DNA of 64,000 nucleotides from assembly GCA_035610365.1 (NCBI GenBank), contig CM069433.1, forward strand, positions 177,584,882-177,648,881, written 5' to 3'. The stretch's first letter is position 1; each line of letters starts with the position of its first letter. The translations under genes were made by a program, and so were the position numbers. Under the pieces are notes generated by a model. It was not told where the DNA came from, did not search any database, and saw nothing but the letters and a program-made list of their open reading frames with translations. The stretch comes from Aquatica leii. Lineage: Eukaryota; Arthropoda; Insecta; Coleoptera; Lampyridae. Positions 42,386 through 54,960 of the stretch are shown in pieces.

Positions 42386-42500
42386 GTGATTATAGATAAA
42401 AAGAATGAATTTGATTTATATTATCAGAATGTGAGGGGACTGAGGACAAAAACAAATGAATTTTTGTTATCAGTTTTGGAAAATAATTTTAATATCTCAA
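42386..42500 (+). pseudogene. LINE-D endonuclease stub
   Basis: About 153 bases after ORF1 a frame reads FDLYYQNVRGLRTKTNEFLL, the start of an apurinic-type endonuclease (xYxQNxRGLRxK). It loses resemblance after NFNISNL, near 42500. The rest of ORF2 is absent. Confidence 0.7.
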
Positions 42501-42599
42501 ATCTATTTATTTCTTTTCAACTTCTTGATCGTTACAAAGGTAAAGACATCATTTTATTGGTTTTGGGTGGAACTTCTTGCCATTAGATATCTATATAAC

Positions 42600-43055
42600 T
42601 AAAGCTGTAGATTAGTCGGGTATCAGACTGTTCTACTTATTTTTCAACACGACTTTTATTGGACGATTTGTCTTCCTGAATATTTTGAATTTGTTGACTT
42701 GTTTTTGTCCCGTTTTTTTTCGTACTTTCTTTCAATAGACCTTAAAGCTGCTCTATACTTTTTCTGGCTTTTGTGTTGTACTTTGAAGATTTGCACACTT
42801 TATTGTTGCAGTTGTTAAATTTTGGATTTTATTTGTAATTTAGTTTCACGAAATGTAGCACATAACGTTAGTATGTCATCCATTCTTTAAAATCTATTTT
42901 ACTATTTAAGAATTTCGTTCTCCACTTGCTGTTACAAACTGTTCTATCGATTGTTCATTTTGTATTAGATTCTTAAAAAAAGCATTTTTCAAATTTCATG
43001 TTAAAACGTTTCCAAACTATTTGGATACTTAGGGACGCTGACCGAAAAACGTGGA
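42600..43055. other. No gene recognised
   Basis: Stop-rich sequence between the LINE-D stub and Penelope D. Confidence 0.4.
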
Positions 43056-43059
43056 ACAT

Positions 43060-43765
43060 TCTGGATGAAGATAACGGAAGAATATAAAAAGTATTCCAAG
43101 AGAGCAAGAGGCGTGTGCTACGATAAATATAACGGCGTGTAAGTGTACGTACTTTTAATATAAACAAATACCGGTTTGGATAAACAAAAGTTATTCGCGG
43201 ACACCATCACCCAGCACAGAAACTTGGAAGAATTTGCACATTGTATAATCATGCAACGATAATTTGTCACAAAGATAAATTACAAGGAGTGTTAGAACAC
43301 CAAGAAAGTTTTTATAAAACTTATTTAATCAAAAACAAATTAAAAAGTTTCTTCTACCAAAGACAAAACCTACTTAGACAGATGATTCAACTATTAACCA
43401 AAACTTTGTTGTTCTACCCTTTGCTTCCAAGTGACAAAATTGGAAGAATACTAAGAAAACATTTGTTTGTTGAATTCTAATAAAAGATAAAATACTTTAT
43501 AATACCTGTAGAGTGTACCAAGGCAAAGTATATATTGGCGAAACTGATAGAACTCCAGCCTACTAATTTTGCCATTGCCGAACATGCAGTTGACGCTCTT
43601 CATGATATAAACTTTGAGAAAACTAAAACGATTTCTAAAACAAAGAACTGGAAATCAAGAAAGATTAGAGAAGCTATTAAAATTATTCAATATCCAAACA
43701 ATTTCAATAAAGACAGTGGTTACGAACCATCTGACACCTGGTTACCTGTTATTTCCTATTCTTAA
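43060..43765 (+). pseudogene. Penelope-like element D, linker and GIY-YIG end
   Basis: 5'-truncated copy lacking the RT. Plus-strand frames give TLYNHATIICHKDKLQ, SDKIGRILRKH, then the endonuclease core as KVYIGETDRTPAY in one frame and ATNFAIAEHAVD-like sequence in another. Then INFEKTKTISKTKNWKSRKI, REAIKIIQYPNNFNKDSGYE and PSDTWLPVISYS ending TAA at 43763-43765. Several frameshifts. Confidence 0.8.
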
Positions 43766-44910
43766 TTTGTTCACCAACTACACTTCTAGAATTTTTATGG
43801 TGGTTTACCTTTACACCTTTGAGTAAATGCTGTAGCTAAATAAACTTACCTCAATTATCTAGTTCTCCTACGATTTATTGTTTTTAGTTACCTTAATTTT
43901 ACAATTGTCAAATTAATTTGATGCTGGACGAAGAATTTAGCTCAAGTTTGAAAGTTTGCTTGTAAATTGTACTAAACAAATACACCATGTACCCTAAAAA
44001 ATCATTAATATGTTTTATGGTGAAACTTTTATATTTTGAATATAAATTTATATTTTAACAGTTTACCTAATTTAATAGTTATTTATGTCTTAAGGCAAAA
44101 AAGTACGATTTTTTGCTCGGAAAGAAAAGTTAACTTTTGATCGTAATGCGTACCATATTTTTAGGATATGGTCACTAGAAGTTTTATATTTCTTTGGTCG
44201 GTATATTACAGTTTGCTTTTTAATATTATTTCAGTTTTCTAAAATTATTTGATGAATTGATGTCATTTTTAGTAGAGAGAGTGGCTTTTAGAATTGAGTA
44301 CGTTGATCATAATTTGCATGATTTCAGTGTTTGCGTTTTATCAGAAAAATACGCGAAAAGGACTTACTCAAAAAACTTAATCACAACTGTACACAATTGA
44401 ATATTAAAATGAAACGGACGTTTCAAATCTTTGTGTTGCGTTTGTTGTTATTGACAGCAAGCATTAATAGCTGTTTATGTACCAAGAGCGTTATTACGAT
44501 AATTACACCCGGAGAGCAACGTATATAGTCCGAGGACCTCTGGTTCAAAAGATGTATGTTGCTGGATAAGGGTAATCATCCAGTAACGCTAATGGTAAAC
44601 ATAAGATTTTATATTTCACTTTATATAAAATACAAACTAAAAATGAATTTTTCCATAACAATTAAATCTAGTAATTCAGAACAATAAATAGTTTGACGTT
44701 TAATTTTTTACTTGTCAAATTGGTTTTATAACCACAATAAATGTGTAAGAATTGCTCAAATAAATTGAAAAAAATGCACAAAAATAAATGGAATACCATT
44801 TTAATCTAAACAAAAATATGATAAGAAATAAAATTTCTATGTACGCAATAAGCGGGCATAGAGCGTTTTGAATCCATTATGCCTTCTTATAACGCCCCGG
44901 TTGTTATATA
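43766..44910. other. No gene recognised
   Basis: AT-rich; no supported coding or repeat. Confidence 0.45.
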
Positions 44911-44912
44911 TA

Positions 44913-47085
44913 CAGTGGTACTTCGACATACGAGTTTAATTCGTTCCGTAACTTTGCTCGTATCTTGAATTACTCGTATCTCGCAGCAAATTACCCCATA
45001 CAAAACAATTGAACTACCATTAATCCGTTCCAACCCCCAAAATGTCACCCCAGTTATTTTTGTTACGCGGTTTTGAATAATAAAAACGTATTTATAAATG
45101 ACAAATATTTATTGTACAAAAACAAAAAAGAGAATGTAAAGAAATAAATTAGATATCCTCACTGGTCTTTGCCTTTTTCGCTACATTTTTCTCGCTTTCA
45201 CCTGTAGGCCGTTTAGAAAAAAACATGTCCAAGAAGGTTTGTTTCTTCCTCCCTCTCAGAATGTTCCGGAAATGAGTTAGGCAAGTGTCATTAAAAAGAT
45301 CAAATGCACGACCTGTTGCAACTTTTTCTGGGTGTTTCTTTTCCACGAACTGTGAAACTCTCTCTCACATTCCTAAGATCTCCTTTATCTCATTTGTAGA
45401 AATAACCTCCTCCTCTGACTCCTCGAAACTAATTTCTTGCATAACCTCCGTATGCTGCTGTGACTGTAACTCTTGTATCTCCTCAGTCGTTCGTTCCTGG
45501 ATGTGCTCCTCGACGAGCTCGTTCACGTCTCTCTCTTCCACCTCTAGACCTATGGATTTCCCCAGAGACACAATCTCCTCCTCTACGACATACCGGGTAC
45601 CAATTCTTCGTAGATCCTTTCAGCTACAGCTTCAGGCCACAGCTTTTTCCATGCAGAGGTCAAAGTCCTCGTTGTTAACACCCAACCAGGCCTGATAGAT
45701 AATTTTTAGGCAAATCGCGATATTAAAGTGGTCCTTCCAGAACTTTCGAAGGGTGAGGTTTGTGGTCTCTGTCACTTCAAAGCAACGCGGAAACAGATGC
45801 TTGGTGTATAGCTTCTTAAAATTAGAAATCACCTGCTGATCTATGGGCTGCAGAATGGGAGTGGTGTTGGGTGGTAGGTAACAAACCTTTATAAATTTGA
45901 ACTCCTCGAGGATGTCATTTTCTAGGTTTGGTGGATGAGCAGGGGCATTGTCGAGGATGAGAAGGGCTTGCCTAACCGTGGTTTTTTTCCTGTAGATATT
46001 TCTTAACAGAAGGGCCGAAAACCAGGTTTACCCACTCCATAAAGAACTTCCTGGTAACCCATGCCTTTGGGTACGACCTCCATATTACTTGCAGTTTTTC
46101 TTTCACAATCTTATGTGACTTAAATGCTCTGGGGTTTTCCAAGTGGTATACGAGCAGAGGCTTGATCTTGCAGTCGCCACTCGCATTGGCGCACAGTGCT
46201 AGAGTCAATCTGTTCTTAATAGGTTTGTGACCTGGCAGCATCTTCTTCTCTGCCGTTATATATGTTCAATTTGGCATTTTTTTCCAGAACAGCCCTGAAG
46301 ACTTGCTGAGAGATATATCCTTGGGCTTTTATTAGATCGGAAAACGTTTTAATGTAATCCTCAGCTGCCTTCATATCTGAGCTTGCTGCCTCACCATGCC
46401 TGACAACGGAGTGAATACCGGTCCTCTTTTTGAAATTCTCAAACCAGAGTCCCGGCTGGCTTTAAATGATTCTTCCGATGCCTCGTCGATGGTCTGCGTC
46501 AAGGTATCTCCTTGGAGCTGCTTCTCTGTCACCCACACCATCAACAGTTTCTCCATATTTTCATGAAGGGAGGTTCGCAGCTTAAAAATTATCGTAAGAC
46601 CCTTAGCCGGCGTTACACTCTTTATCGACTTCTTCTGTTTAAGCACAGTACATATCATAGAGGTACTACGCCCATACTGCCTCGACAAGTCAACAACTCG
46701 AACACTTTGCTCTGTTTTTCTATAATTTCACGTTTTAATTCAATACTCATCATCTTTTTCTTAGCACTTGACTTTTCACTAACTTTCTTCCGATCCATAG
46801 TTATAAAAATAAATGAACTACAACTGTAAATGTAAATGTAAACGCAACACAAAGCGCGAACACAACTACATAACTTATCACAGCGGAAGCACGCTGTTAA
46901 CTGATTCACTGACCGTGATGGGCGCGACCGCATGGCGCGCAGTCACGTGCTACTACCGGCCGATCTGCTAAACCGAACTCGTATCTCGAATTTTGCTCGT
47001 AACTCAAAGCAAAAAATCACTCGCTCGCCGGCTCGTATCTCGAAAAACTCGTAAGTTGGGGCACTCGTATGTCGATGTACCACTG
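44913..47085 (-). mobile_element. Tigger/pogo DNA transposon, full length
   Basis: A 2173-bp element with ends CAGTGGTAC (44913) and GTACCACTG (47085), flanked by TA on both sides (44911-44912, 47086-47087). The inverted repeats (CAGTGGTACTTCGACATACG left, CAGTGGTACATCGACATACG right) continue into subterminal copies of the word CTCGTATCTCG. It encloses one decayed transposase on the minus strand. Confidence 0.88.
45149..46798 (-). pseudogene. Tigger-type transposase, multiple frameshifts, first catalytic Asp deleted
   Basis: Starts at ATG 46796-46798 (MDRKKVSEKSSAKKK). CENP-B-like helix-turn-helix sequence follows (SIELKREIIEK, SRQYGRSTSMICTVL). After frameshifts come IKTFSDLIKAQGYISQQVF and then directly GLFWKK-type sequence. 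The catalytic DE segment normally between these is missing, apparently through a small deletion near 46300. Later blocks: RLTLALCANASGDCKIKPLL, VTRKFFMEWVNLVFGPSVKK, DNAPAHPP (second Asp), then VISNFKKLYTKHLFPRCFEV and the acidic C-terminus. Ends TAG at 45149. Not functional. Confidence 0.85.
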
Positions 47086-47087
47086 TA

Positions 47088-50000
47088 TATGTTTACGTAT
47101 CTAGTATCCTAGGCATTATGAATAAATTATAACGAGTAAAAAATAAAATTCTTTAATGATTGTTGCTCTTTGCAACGCACTTTAAAGTAAACTTCTCGAT
47201 ATAGGTTAATTCGTAATTTAAAAGCGAAAATGTATTAGTATTTAAAGTATGTAGAAAAATAGTGTTTTTTTACATAAAAAGGCTCACTTAACAAACTTTC
47301 CAAAAATTATGTCTACCAACTAATTTATTCTTGTAATAATTCCTATATTAGTCAAACAAAACGATCTTGAAACACTAAAAAATCTTTCAGGACTTTATCT
47401 AAATTAATTTGTATAACATTAAATACAGATGTGTAGAACATTTATTAAAAACAACTATCAATTCAATTAAATAAATTCCTTTGTGTCCGTGAAATGTGTT
47501 AGAGTTCAAGTAATTTGCGAAGTACTTGTCACGTGACACTATGCGTAGTACACTAATCTAATAGTCGATTCATGGTTGTTATTGCTTTTGTTGTAAAATG
47601 TGTTTTTTGTTGTAAACAAACAAAAACCATTTCAAATATAAATAACTAAACTAGCAACTATTAAACTAAATATAAAAAATTTAAAACTAAAAGTTGTCTA
47701 CCAGGTTTACATTTAAAAGACATGCTTTTAAACTATTTTGACTCAATGATGTTAACTTTGAAATGGTTGTTGTTTGTCATTAAGTGTTATCACAGACAAT
47801 AAATCCAAAGAGGACGAAGAAAGTACATAAATATAATTAAAATTTTCCAAACGCTAATACATGGGACGGACCAAATATAAGTTGCGCGCTATACTGGGCA
47901 ACACGTCGTACAGTAAACTGACCTAGTCGGTCTAAACTTTTCCATTCGAAGAAGGAATGACTTTATATTCGTAAATTCAAAATTATAAAAGTATATATAA
48001 CGAAAATCGAAGACTTAGAGACTCAACGCGCACTGCATACGACTTTGTGGCGCACAAAATGATCTTATAATTCATTGTGTTAACTTAAGATGCACGTACG
48101 GTCAACAATCGATATCAACGAAGTACTAATCGTAAAAAAAGGAATTGTAATACTTACAGTTAGGTTTTATCCAGTAGTGGATTAGCTAATCATTTGAGAT
48201 AGCGAATGCGCAGCGTTTCACCTCGACTTAATGCAGCAATTGATGCGTTCCTCTCAAAAGAAAACGCAATTTTAAAGGTTTTTAACCCCTTGACGGCGTG
48301 AATAGTTAAATTATAGTAACGTGACGTCATGGGCATATTTTCCCAAATATGCCATCTGTTTGTTATTTTCACCGATAAAGGAAACGTGTAGGGAGTATGA
48401 AAATCTGCTATAGACAATTAGGAAAGAATCAAATTAAACTCTTAATACACAAATATTACTCACCCTAAATAAACTTTCGCTTAGATAGACACAAAATTAA
48501 TTTACATATTTACGTGGAACCGCGTGAAATAACTTAATGCTGAATGCCTTGTTGGGCCTAGAAGTACCGCTAAACGGAGGTCGTCTGTGTTGCACCAAAC
48601 ATTTCCGGAAAGTGAATAAAATGCGCACTTATAAAAATTGACAATCGCCAACGAAAGGTGAGCGTGTCGAGGACAATTTTTATACTTACTAACTTTTTAA
48701 CATAACAAAGTATTTATTCTTACATTTAAGCGTTACTTTAAAGTAAAAGTGCATGCGTATTTAATAAAAGACTTAAATGAAAATTTCTTGTGTAGAAGAA
48801 GCAGTAACATACGTAGTTTTATCTTCAAACAGTGACGTTTTGAGGCGTGTTAGTGCACAATTCATCAGTTCACTGATATTCTTACATAGTGATCAATAGA
48901 ATAAAATACAAATGACTCAAATTGGAATTATAACGTATTGTATCAATTTTTTAACTTCTGTTTATCTAAACCAGTATTTGTTTATATTAAAAGCACGTAC
49001 GCTTACACGCCGTTATATTTATCTTAACACACGCGTTAAACACTTGATTTATTTACACCGACTAAGTCTTCCTCCGATTTAATTCGAAAAATTGAACTCA
49101 GCTTACTTTGAAAACTTTTTATATATTTCTGTTTCTGCGCCGAGAATGTTCTACATCATTTATTGTCTCAAAGTTGACAATTACTTTGAGAACATTTTAA
49201 AATTTATCTGCATTCACAGTGAACGTACAGAATATTATTTAGTTATTTATTATTTATAGGAAATAGCATTGTAATATTTTTAAGGTAAATTATAATACTT
49301 TTTGTTACAAAGTAAAAAAAAACAGTATTTATTAAATAATTATGGAAAACCTAGATCATCTATAAATGTATGTGTGTAATATTTAACCTAATATAAATGC
49401 AAACCACCAGGTGCTGCAAATATTCTGTGTATTACTTCAGTAAAGCGCAAACCTAATTTAATTGAATAATCAAGCACTATAACGTAACTATCGACTAATA
49501 AGAAAAAAATGTATTCTACTCTTTCGAATGCGGTAATTTAATAATAAGCGCAAGCGACAGGATTTGCGGTAATAAAGTTTCGTTTTTGCAATTATGATTA
49601 TAAACTAATAAGCGCTTCTAAAGACATTAAAGTTAGAAATCTTTACATTACGTAAACCCATTTACAACAGTGTTAGTTTTGTGTTAACGCTTCATTTGCT
49701 GTAAAAATTAATTCTGTTATGCTAAATAGTGTCGAAATGTTCATTTTTATTTAAATACTTAAACTTAAACTTAAAACTACGTATTTGAACATACTAATAA
49801 GATAACGTGTACAAACACTACGATGTTATTGAATTTTTTAATTTAAATTTGATTGTTTTAAAAATGGAATTCTGTTAATTGAACGAACGAGCTTTTACTA
49901 ATTTCACGCCATATTGGTACAAAGTTTATTTTTCTTTAACAGAATAGTAATTTCTTATAAAACTAATTGTGAAAAAAATATTAATGTGATTTAGACATTA

Positions 50001-51220
50001 AACTTATTTAAAATATAATATAAAGTCTGAAGTTAAAAATTGGAGAAAAACTGTTAAGCATAAAATAATCAGTTTTTAAGACGTTCTTTTCTAACTTTTT
50101 TCATTATAAAACATTATGAAAAATAATATTTTGTTATTTCGTTTTATAATTTTATGCATTAGCAATTTTTTTAAATTACAATCATAATTATATTAACGTC
50201 AAATTATTTTTTTCAACGCTTTGAATATGTTTTGATTTGAAAATATTTTTTACCAAAAATAAGACATTTTGAGATTTTCCTGATAATGAAAATAAACATA
50301 AATAATTGGAAACACTGTGCGGTATGTAATTAATATTATTCAAATTTTTATTTTTAGTTAACTTCGTACCAAAAAGCGTTTTTAGATCTCATACGCGGTA
50401 ACCATTCTTATTCCTTTCAAAAAATGATTTTTTTTTAGATAATAAAACTCATAATTATATTATACTTCTAAAGTTTAGAATTAAGACTTTATTTTTTTTT
50501 CCAATCACATTTTTTTAATAGAAAAGTCTGATAAATCACGCACTGTTTATAATTTCAGTTCAATAACTGAATCAAATCTTATGTAAATTGAATCTTTCAA
50601 TGATGATTGCGAAAGAAAAGTAACTAAATTGTAAATTATTCATAAATTCCTATGCTCATTCAAGCGTTATTTTGCTTCGATAACATCTATCAAAATAATA
50701 AATAACTTTTTTAAACTCTGATGTACATATATAATTTTGTTTGTTTTGTTAAGATTTAAAAATTATACAAATGTTTAAAATTTGAAAAGTATTTCATATG
50801 GGTCAAAATTTAGTCGTATTAGTTAATTTAACAGTTTTTGACTTAACCCAAAACGTTTTAATTTTATTAATACAAATTAGTTAATTTTTTACTTTTCTGT
50901 TTATTTGTTTTTAATTTTAACATCGATATTTAGTTTTTTAGCAATTGAAATAGTGTCAATTTTTTAATTTTTATTAATTTCAAAATTACTATATTGTTTT
51001 CACTTAGTAATAATTTTTATTTTATTAAAAATATTGCTATTTTTTTCAAAATTTTTATGAAATCATGCTGTTTTTATTGAATTTTTAACCTTGTATTAAA
51101 ATAAATCTGGTAGTGTTTTTTTATTCTTTTTATTGTCGGAAATATACCACTTTTAGGAGCTTATGTGTTTCATAGAAAAATGTTTTGTTAAAGCCGAAAA
51201 AACCCCGCAACCCGTTTCTC
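47088..51220. other. 4.1 kb AT-rich region, nothing recognised
   Basis: No RNA gene, TE protein or repeat pair that I can support. A 75-codon frame at 48190-48417 (minus) has no ATG and no recognisable motif. Confidence 0.5.
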
Positions 51221-51221
51221 C

Positions 51222-51245
51222 AATATATATATATATATATATATA
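51222..51245. repeat. (AT)n microsatellite
   Basis: About 11-12 AT dinucleotides. Confidence 0.9.
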
Positions 51246-51607
51246 ACTACAAAAAACTAAAAAGGAACAACTTTTACAGCATTTAAAAATTAGCATAATT
51301 TAAGAACGCTAGAAAACCGAGTGATAATGTTATTTTGACAAGATTTTTCCGATACGATCCGTAGTATCTTTGACGTAGGATACATAAGCATATAGACAAT
51401 AGTTTAGACTTAAATGGAAGATTATAATATAAAAGTAACACGTCGAAACTTGAATTCTACTATGACAATTCCTCATGAAGAGGATAATAACAAAAAAAGC
51501 AAAAAGTGTTCAACCCTTCGTATTAAAGTGGCAAGATTGCTGTGTAGTTTAACCTATCTTGTACAATATCGTAATAATCGCGTTGCTCCTAAGTGTTTAA
51601 AAGCAAG

Positions 51608-53103
51608 TCATCTTCTTCTTTCTTCTTCATTGTAGGCAACTGCCGGTTTATTCTTCATAACCTGCCTAGTTTTAATTGACGGGGAGATTATCGCTCCATC
51701 CCTTTCGTGGTCTTCCTGTACTTCTCTTTATAGGCGATTCGTCACGTACGATTCTTACTATTCTATTCTTTGTTGGTCCATTTGAGTTATATGTTCATTT
51801 CACTCCTCTTTTTTACCTAACACCCAATTGTTACTTTTGTCCACTCTATACGTTTGTCTTATGTTGTCTGTTTGTTCTCTGTGTAGTAAAGTTTTTCAAG
51901 CGATTTTTTGCAAGACTTTCATTTCACCAACTTCTAATAACCTTTTGCCTTTTGCTGTATCTGGCCGGGCTTCTGCTGTGTATGTTATTATATGTCTTAT
52001 AACAGTTTTATATATTCGTACCTTAGTTTCAGTATGTAGCTATTTGTTTTTTCATATTGAGTCATTCAAACACCCAGCCACTCTCAGTGCTTTGTTTGTT
52101 TGCTGTCTTACTTCCGACTCAACATCACCACATCCGGAAACCCCTATGCCACGGTATTTAAATTTCATTTCTTGCTGTATAATTTGATCATCAACAAGTT
52201 TGCATCTGAGAGATATTTTAGATGTTGTCAAATTTTTTGTTTTGGAAGCAGAAATAACCATGTTCAGGAACTTGGCTACCCAGTTAAAGCGACACAGCAA
52301 TCCCTCGAGATTGTCTTCGTTTTTCGCACAACCACAGCATCATCGGCCTAACATAGAATCATTATATTGCGGTTACCCATTTTGCATCCATTCAAACGGC
52401 GTACTTGCCTTATGATCTCGTCCATAATTATATTAAAAAGTAGTGGACTCAGGGAGTCGCCTTGTCCTATCCGCTTTTCTATGAGGAATGACTCGGTAAT
52501 TGCTCCATCGATTCTGGATTGTATGTTTTTGGCACTATATATATTTTCTATGACCTTAATTAAGTTGTAAGGTGTAAAGTAAATGTACAACATCGGGTAT
52601 CCTGTAATGATCAAAAATAGTTTTAATTATTTTAGTAAGGTATTGAACAAGACATTGCTTACCATATTTAAACAGTTCCGTAGTAATACAGTCCAGACCA
52701 GAACTTTTTCTGTTCCTCAACTGTCTAAGTGCCAATTCTATGTCTGTACTCTCTATATGCATATTATCGTTAGTAACCATTTCTGGTGTATCATTCTGCT
52801 CAATGACTTCTTCCTTCTTTCTATATTGGTTTTCACGGTATTATTGCTTCGATATGTGTCTGGGCTCTAATAACTCGTTTATTTCCTTTCGTTAAGCCAC
52901 ATTTGTTTTTGAAGACAATAGAAGTTACTTTCCATGTTTTTGAAAAAAAAATTCCAGTGCTTGGTTTTAGCTAATGTTACGAGTAATTTTGTCTTGTTGC
53001 GGATTATTTTGTATTGTTTGTATGATTCTGAGGTCCTAAGTGCTCTGTATTTTAGGTATGCCTTTTTATTTTCTTTGCATATTTTCTTGAGTTCGTTTCG
53101 CAT
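51608..53103 (-). pseudogene. LINE-E (RTE-like), RT and C-terminal domain
   Basis: Minus strand, related to LINE-C. It reads LKKICKENKKAYLKYRALRT (linker), IELALRQLRNRKSSGLDCIT, a gap near 52590, RIDGAITESFLIEKRIGQGD, SLSPLLFNIIMDEIIRQVRR and the active site as ADDAVVV. Then CRFNWVAKFLNMVISASKTK, KALRVAGCLNDSI, TKVRIYKTVIRHIITYTAEA and a degenerate C-terminus. It ends at an imperfect TTC/TCT run (51608-51635) like that of LINE-C. Frequent frameshifts. Confidence 0.85.
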
Positions 53104-53149
53104 TTTCTGTATGGTCCGTTCTTAGTATGGGTGCCAAGCGCTTCGTTCG

Positions 53150-54222
53150 TAGCCTCTTTAATGTTATTCTTTAGTTTTTCCCAGCTGATGTTGATCATCT
53201 TTGTCTATTATTGGGTTTCTTTCTAAGGCTTCACACAGTTTGTTTTGGTAAAGAATTCTCGTTAAGTAGAGACTATACTAATTTTTTCTGCTTTTTTTTG
53301 ATCGTTTGTTTTTTGTAACGATTTTAATTTAATTTTTTCCAATAGCAGTTTACAATTGTTACCGAATTTGGATAAATTCAGTGTTTTGATTTCTTGTACC
53401 TGAGTTGGATGCATGTGTCTATTACTCAATATATAATCGATAATTGACCTTTGTCCTCTAGTATTTTCAAATGTGTATTTACATTGAGCTTTATGATGAA
53501 AGAAAGTATTGTTTATTCTTAATTCGCTTAGTGTACATAGATTGATTATGAGTTTTCCATTATCATTTATTACGTCCTCATTAAATCGCTGCTTTACTCC
53601 TGGTATAATATCATTGACAATTCTTGCATTGAAGTCTCCGAGAATAATTATTATGTCGTCCGGTGCAAGAGATTCGATGGTATCTTGAAGTTCGTCGTAA
53701 AAATGTTCCCGTTCATGTCGAGTATTATTATCTTCCGGTGCGTATACTGAGATTAAGTTTATTTTTGGTTTTTTGTGAAAATTGAAACACTAATTATGCG
53801 CAATAATATGTAGAAGCATTTTTGTACATTTGATTAATAGTTGTTGTGTATCAAAAACGCTACTCCTTCTTTAGCCCGCTCAGCATGTAGTGATGATACT
53901 GTTTTTGTCCTTTTCTTTTCTTTTTTGCTTCTTGTGTGGTACAAATATCAATATTGTACTCTTTCAGTTCTTGTAATACTTTTTGTTCTCTTCCATTAAT
54001 TAATTTAATATTCCAGGTTGCAATTCGTATCACATTTTTCTTTTTCAATCTTGTTTTCTTTTTTTGCGCATATGTCATCATTGGGTCCATCCTATTCCGA
54101 AGCAGATGTACGGTTCTATGAGCAATGTGAAGTTTTACCTCAGGTAGGCTGCTAACCTGGTCTTTAAACCCTTCTCCTTTATCTGGGTTTGAGGCCCGCA
54201 ACATGGTCACTGAGCTACTCAA
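53150..54222 (-). pseudogene. LINE-E endonuclease
   Basis: Minus strand from ATG-like 54222. A leader segment is followed by VIRIATWNIKLINGREQKVL, QELKEYNIDICTTQEAKKKR (start of an apurinic endonuclease with WN and the catalytic Glu in TQEA). Later, in shifted frames, come the equivalents of GDFNARI, FNEDVINDNGK, SIIDYIIS and NLGSDHxL near 53350-53650. LINE-E is the most nearly complete LINE of this type in the window, but far from open. Confidence 0.75.
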
Positions 54223-54700
54223 TTCAAAAAAGAAAAGTCATCATATAAAATTTGAATCTGTTGCAAGAATACTAATCCGCGCAGGTCTTTTGTTAATAAG
54301 AAAATATATTCGTTCGATTAGACGAGGAATTGATATTCTTATAGTATATTAAAGGACTAGTTTTATAAGGGTTTATTTTAGCGCATGAGTGCGCCAAAAT
54401 GTCTTATGAAACGTATACTTTATACTATTTTTTCTATTTTGGAAATTATATGCAAAAATAAATTTAAATTACATATTTACTTTTAATTGATTGATTAGGA
54501 AAAATTATATTTTTTGATAATAAGTTGGCAAAATTTCAGATTAGTAGTTGGATTGCTGTATTTTAATTGTCAAATATCGGTATTGCCAATCTAACAAAAC
54601 CACAGTTCAGGTAATATAAAGTGTCACTTAGACAACTCAAACGAGTTGTTTAAAGTATTGTTAGAGTACCAAAATAGATAAATAAATCTTGATTTGATCT
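54223..54700. other. No gene recognised
   Basis: AT-rich; no supported features. Confidence 0.4.
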
Positions 54701-54811
54701 TCATCTAGAACTGTTTCACCGACTGAGTCTTATCGATCGAATTTCTTGTGAACAAGCTAAAAGACTGTCCTCGATACTGGAACAAAATCTAGTAATGTTA
54801 TGAATTTATGA

Positions 54812-54960
54812 TTGCACTCATTATCCTCTACAGAAACACCTGTTTTGTCTAAAAATCTTAACTTTATACTTGCTCCAAAAAAACTTTCAGTTGAAACAAT
54901 TTTATCAGCTGTAGAAGCTTCTTTTCAAACAGACATCTTCTTTCAGCAGAAATCTGTTTT
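54812..54960 (+). pseudogene. Penelope-like element E, N-terminal fragment
   Basis: Plus strand: LSSTETPVLSKNLNFILAPK, KLSVETILSAVEASF. It matches the N-terminal segment of Penelope B (SVLSKGLNFAVAPKRI ... ILCAVESSI). Only this short stretch remains. Confidence 0.65.

Noticed and set aside
48190..48417. 75-codon minus-strand frame in a large intergenic region
   Set aside because: No ATG at the start and no domain; probably chance.
51414..51635. 73-codon plus-strand frame with an ATG (MEDYNIKVTRRNLNST)
   Set aside because: It runs into the repeat tail of LINE-E and has no recognisable motif or splice context; not enough to call a gene.
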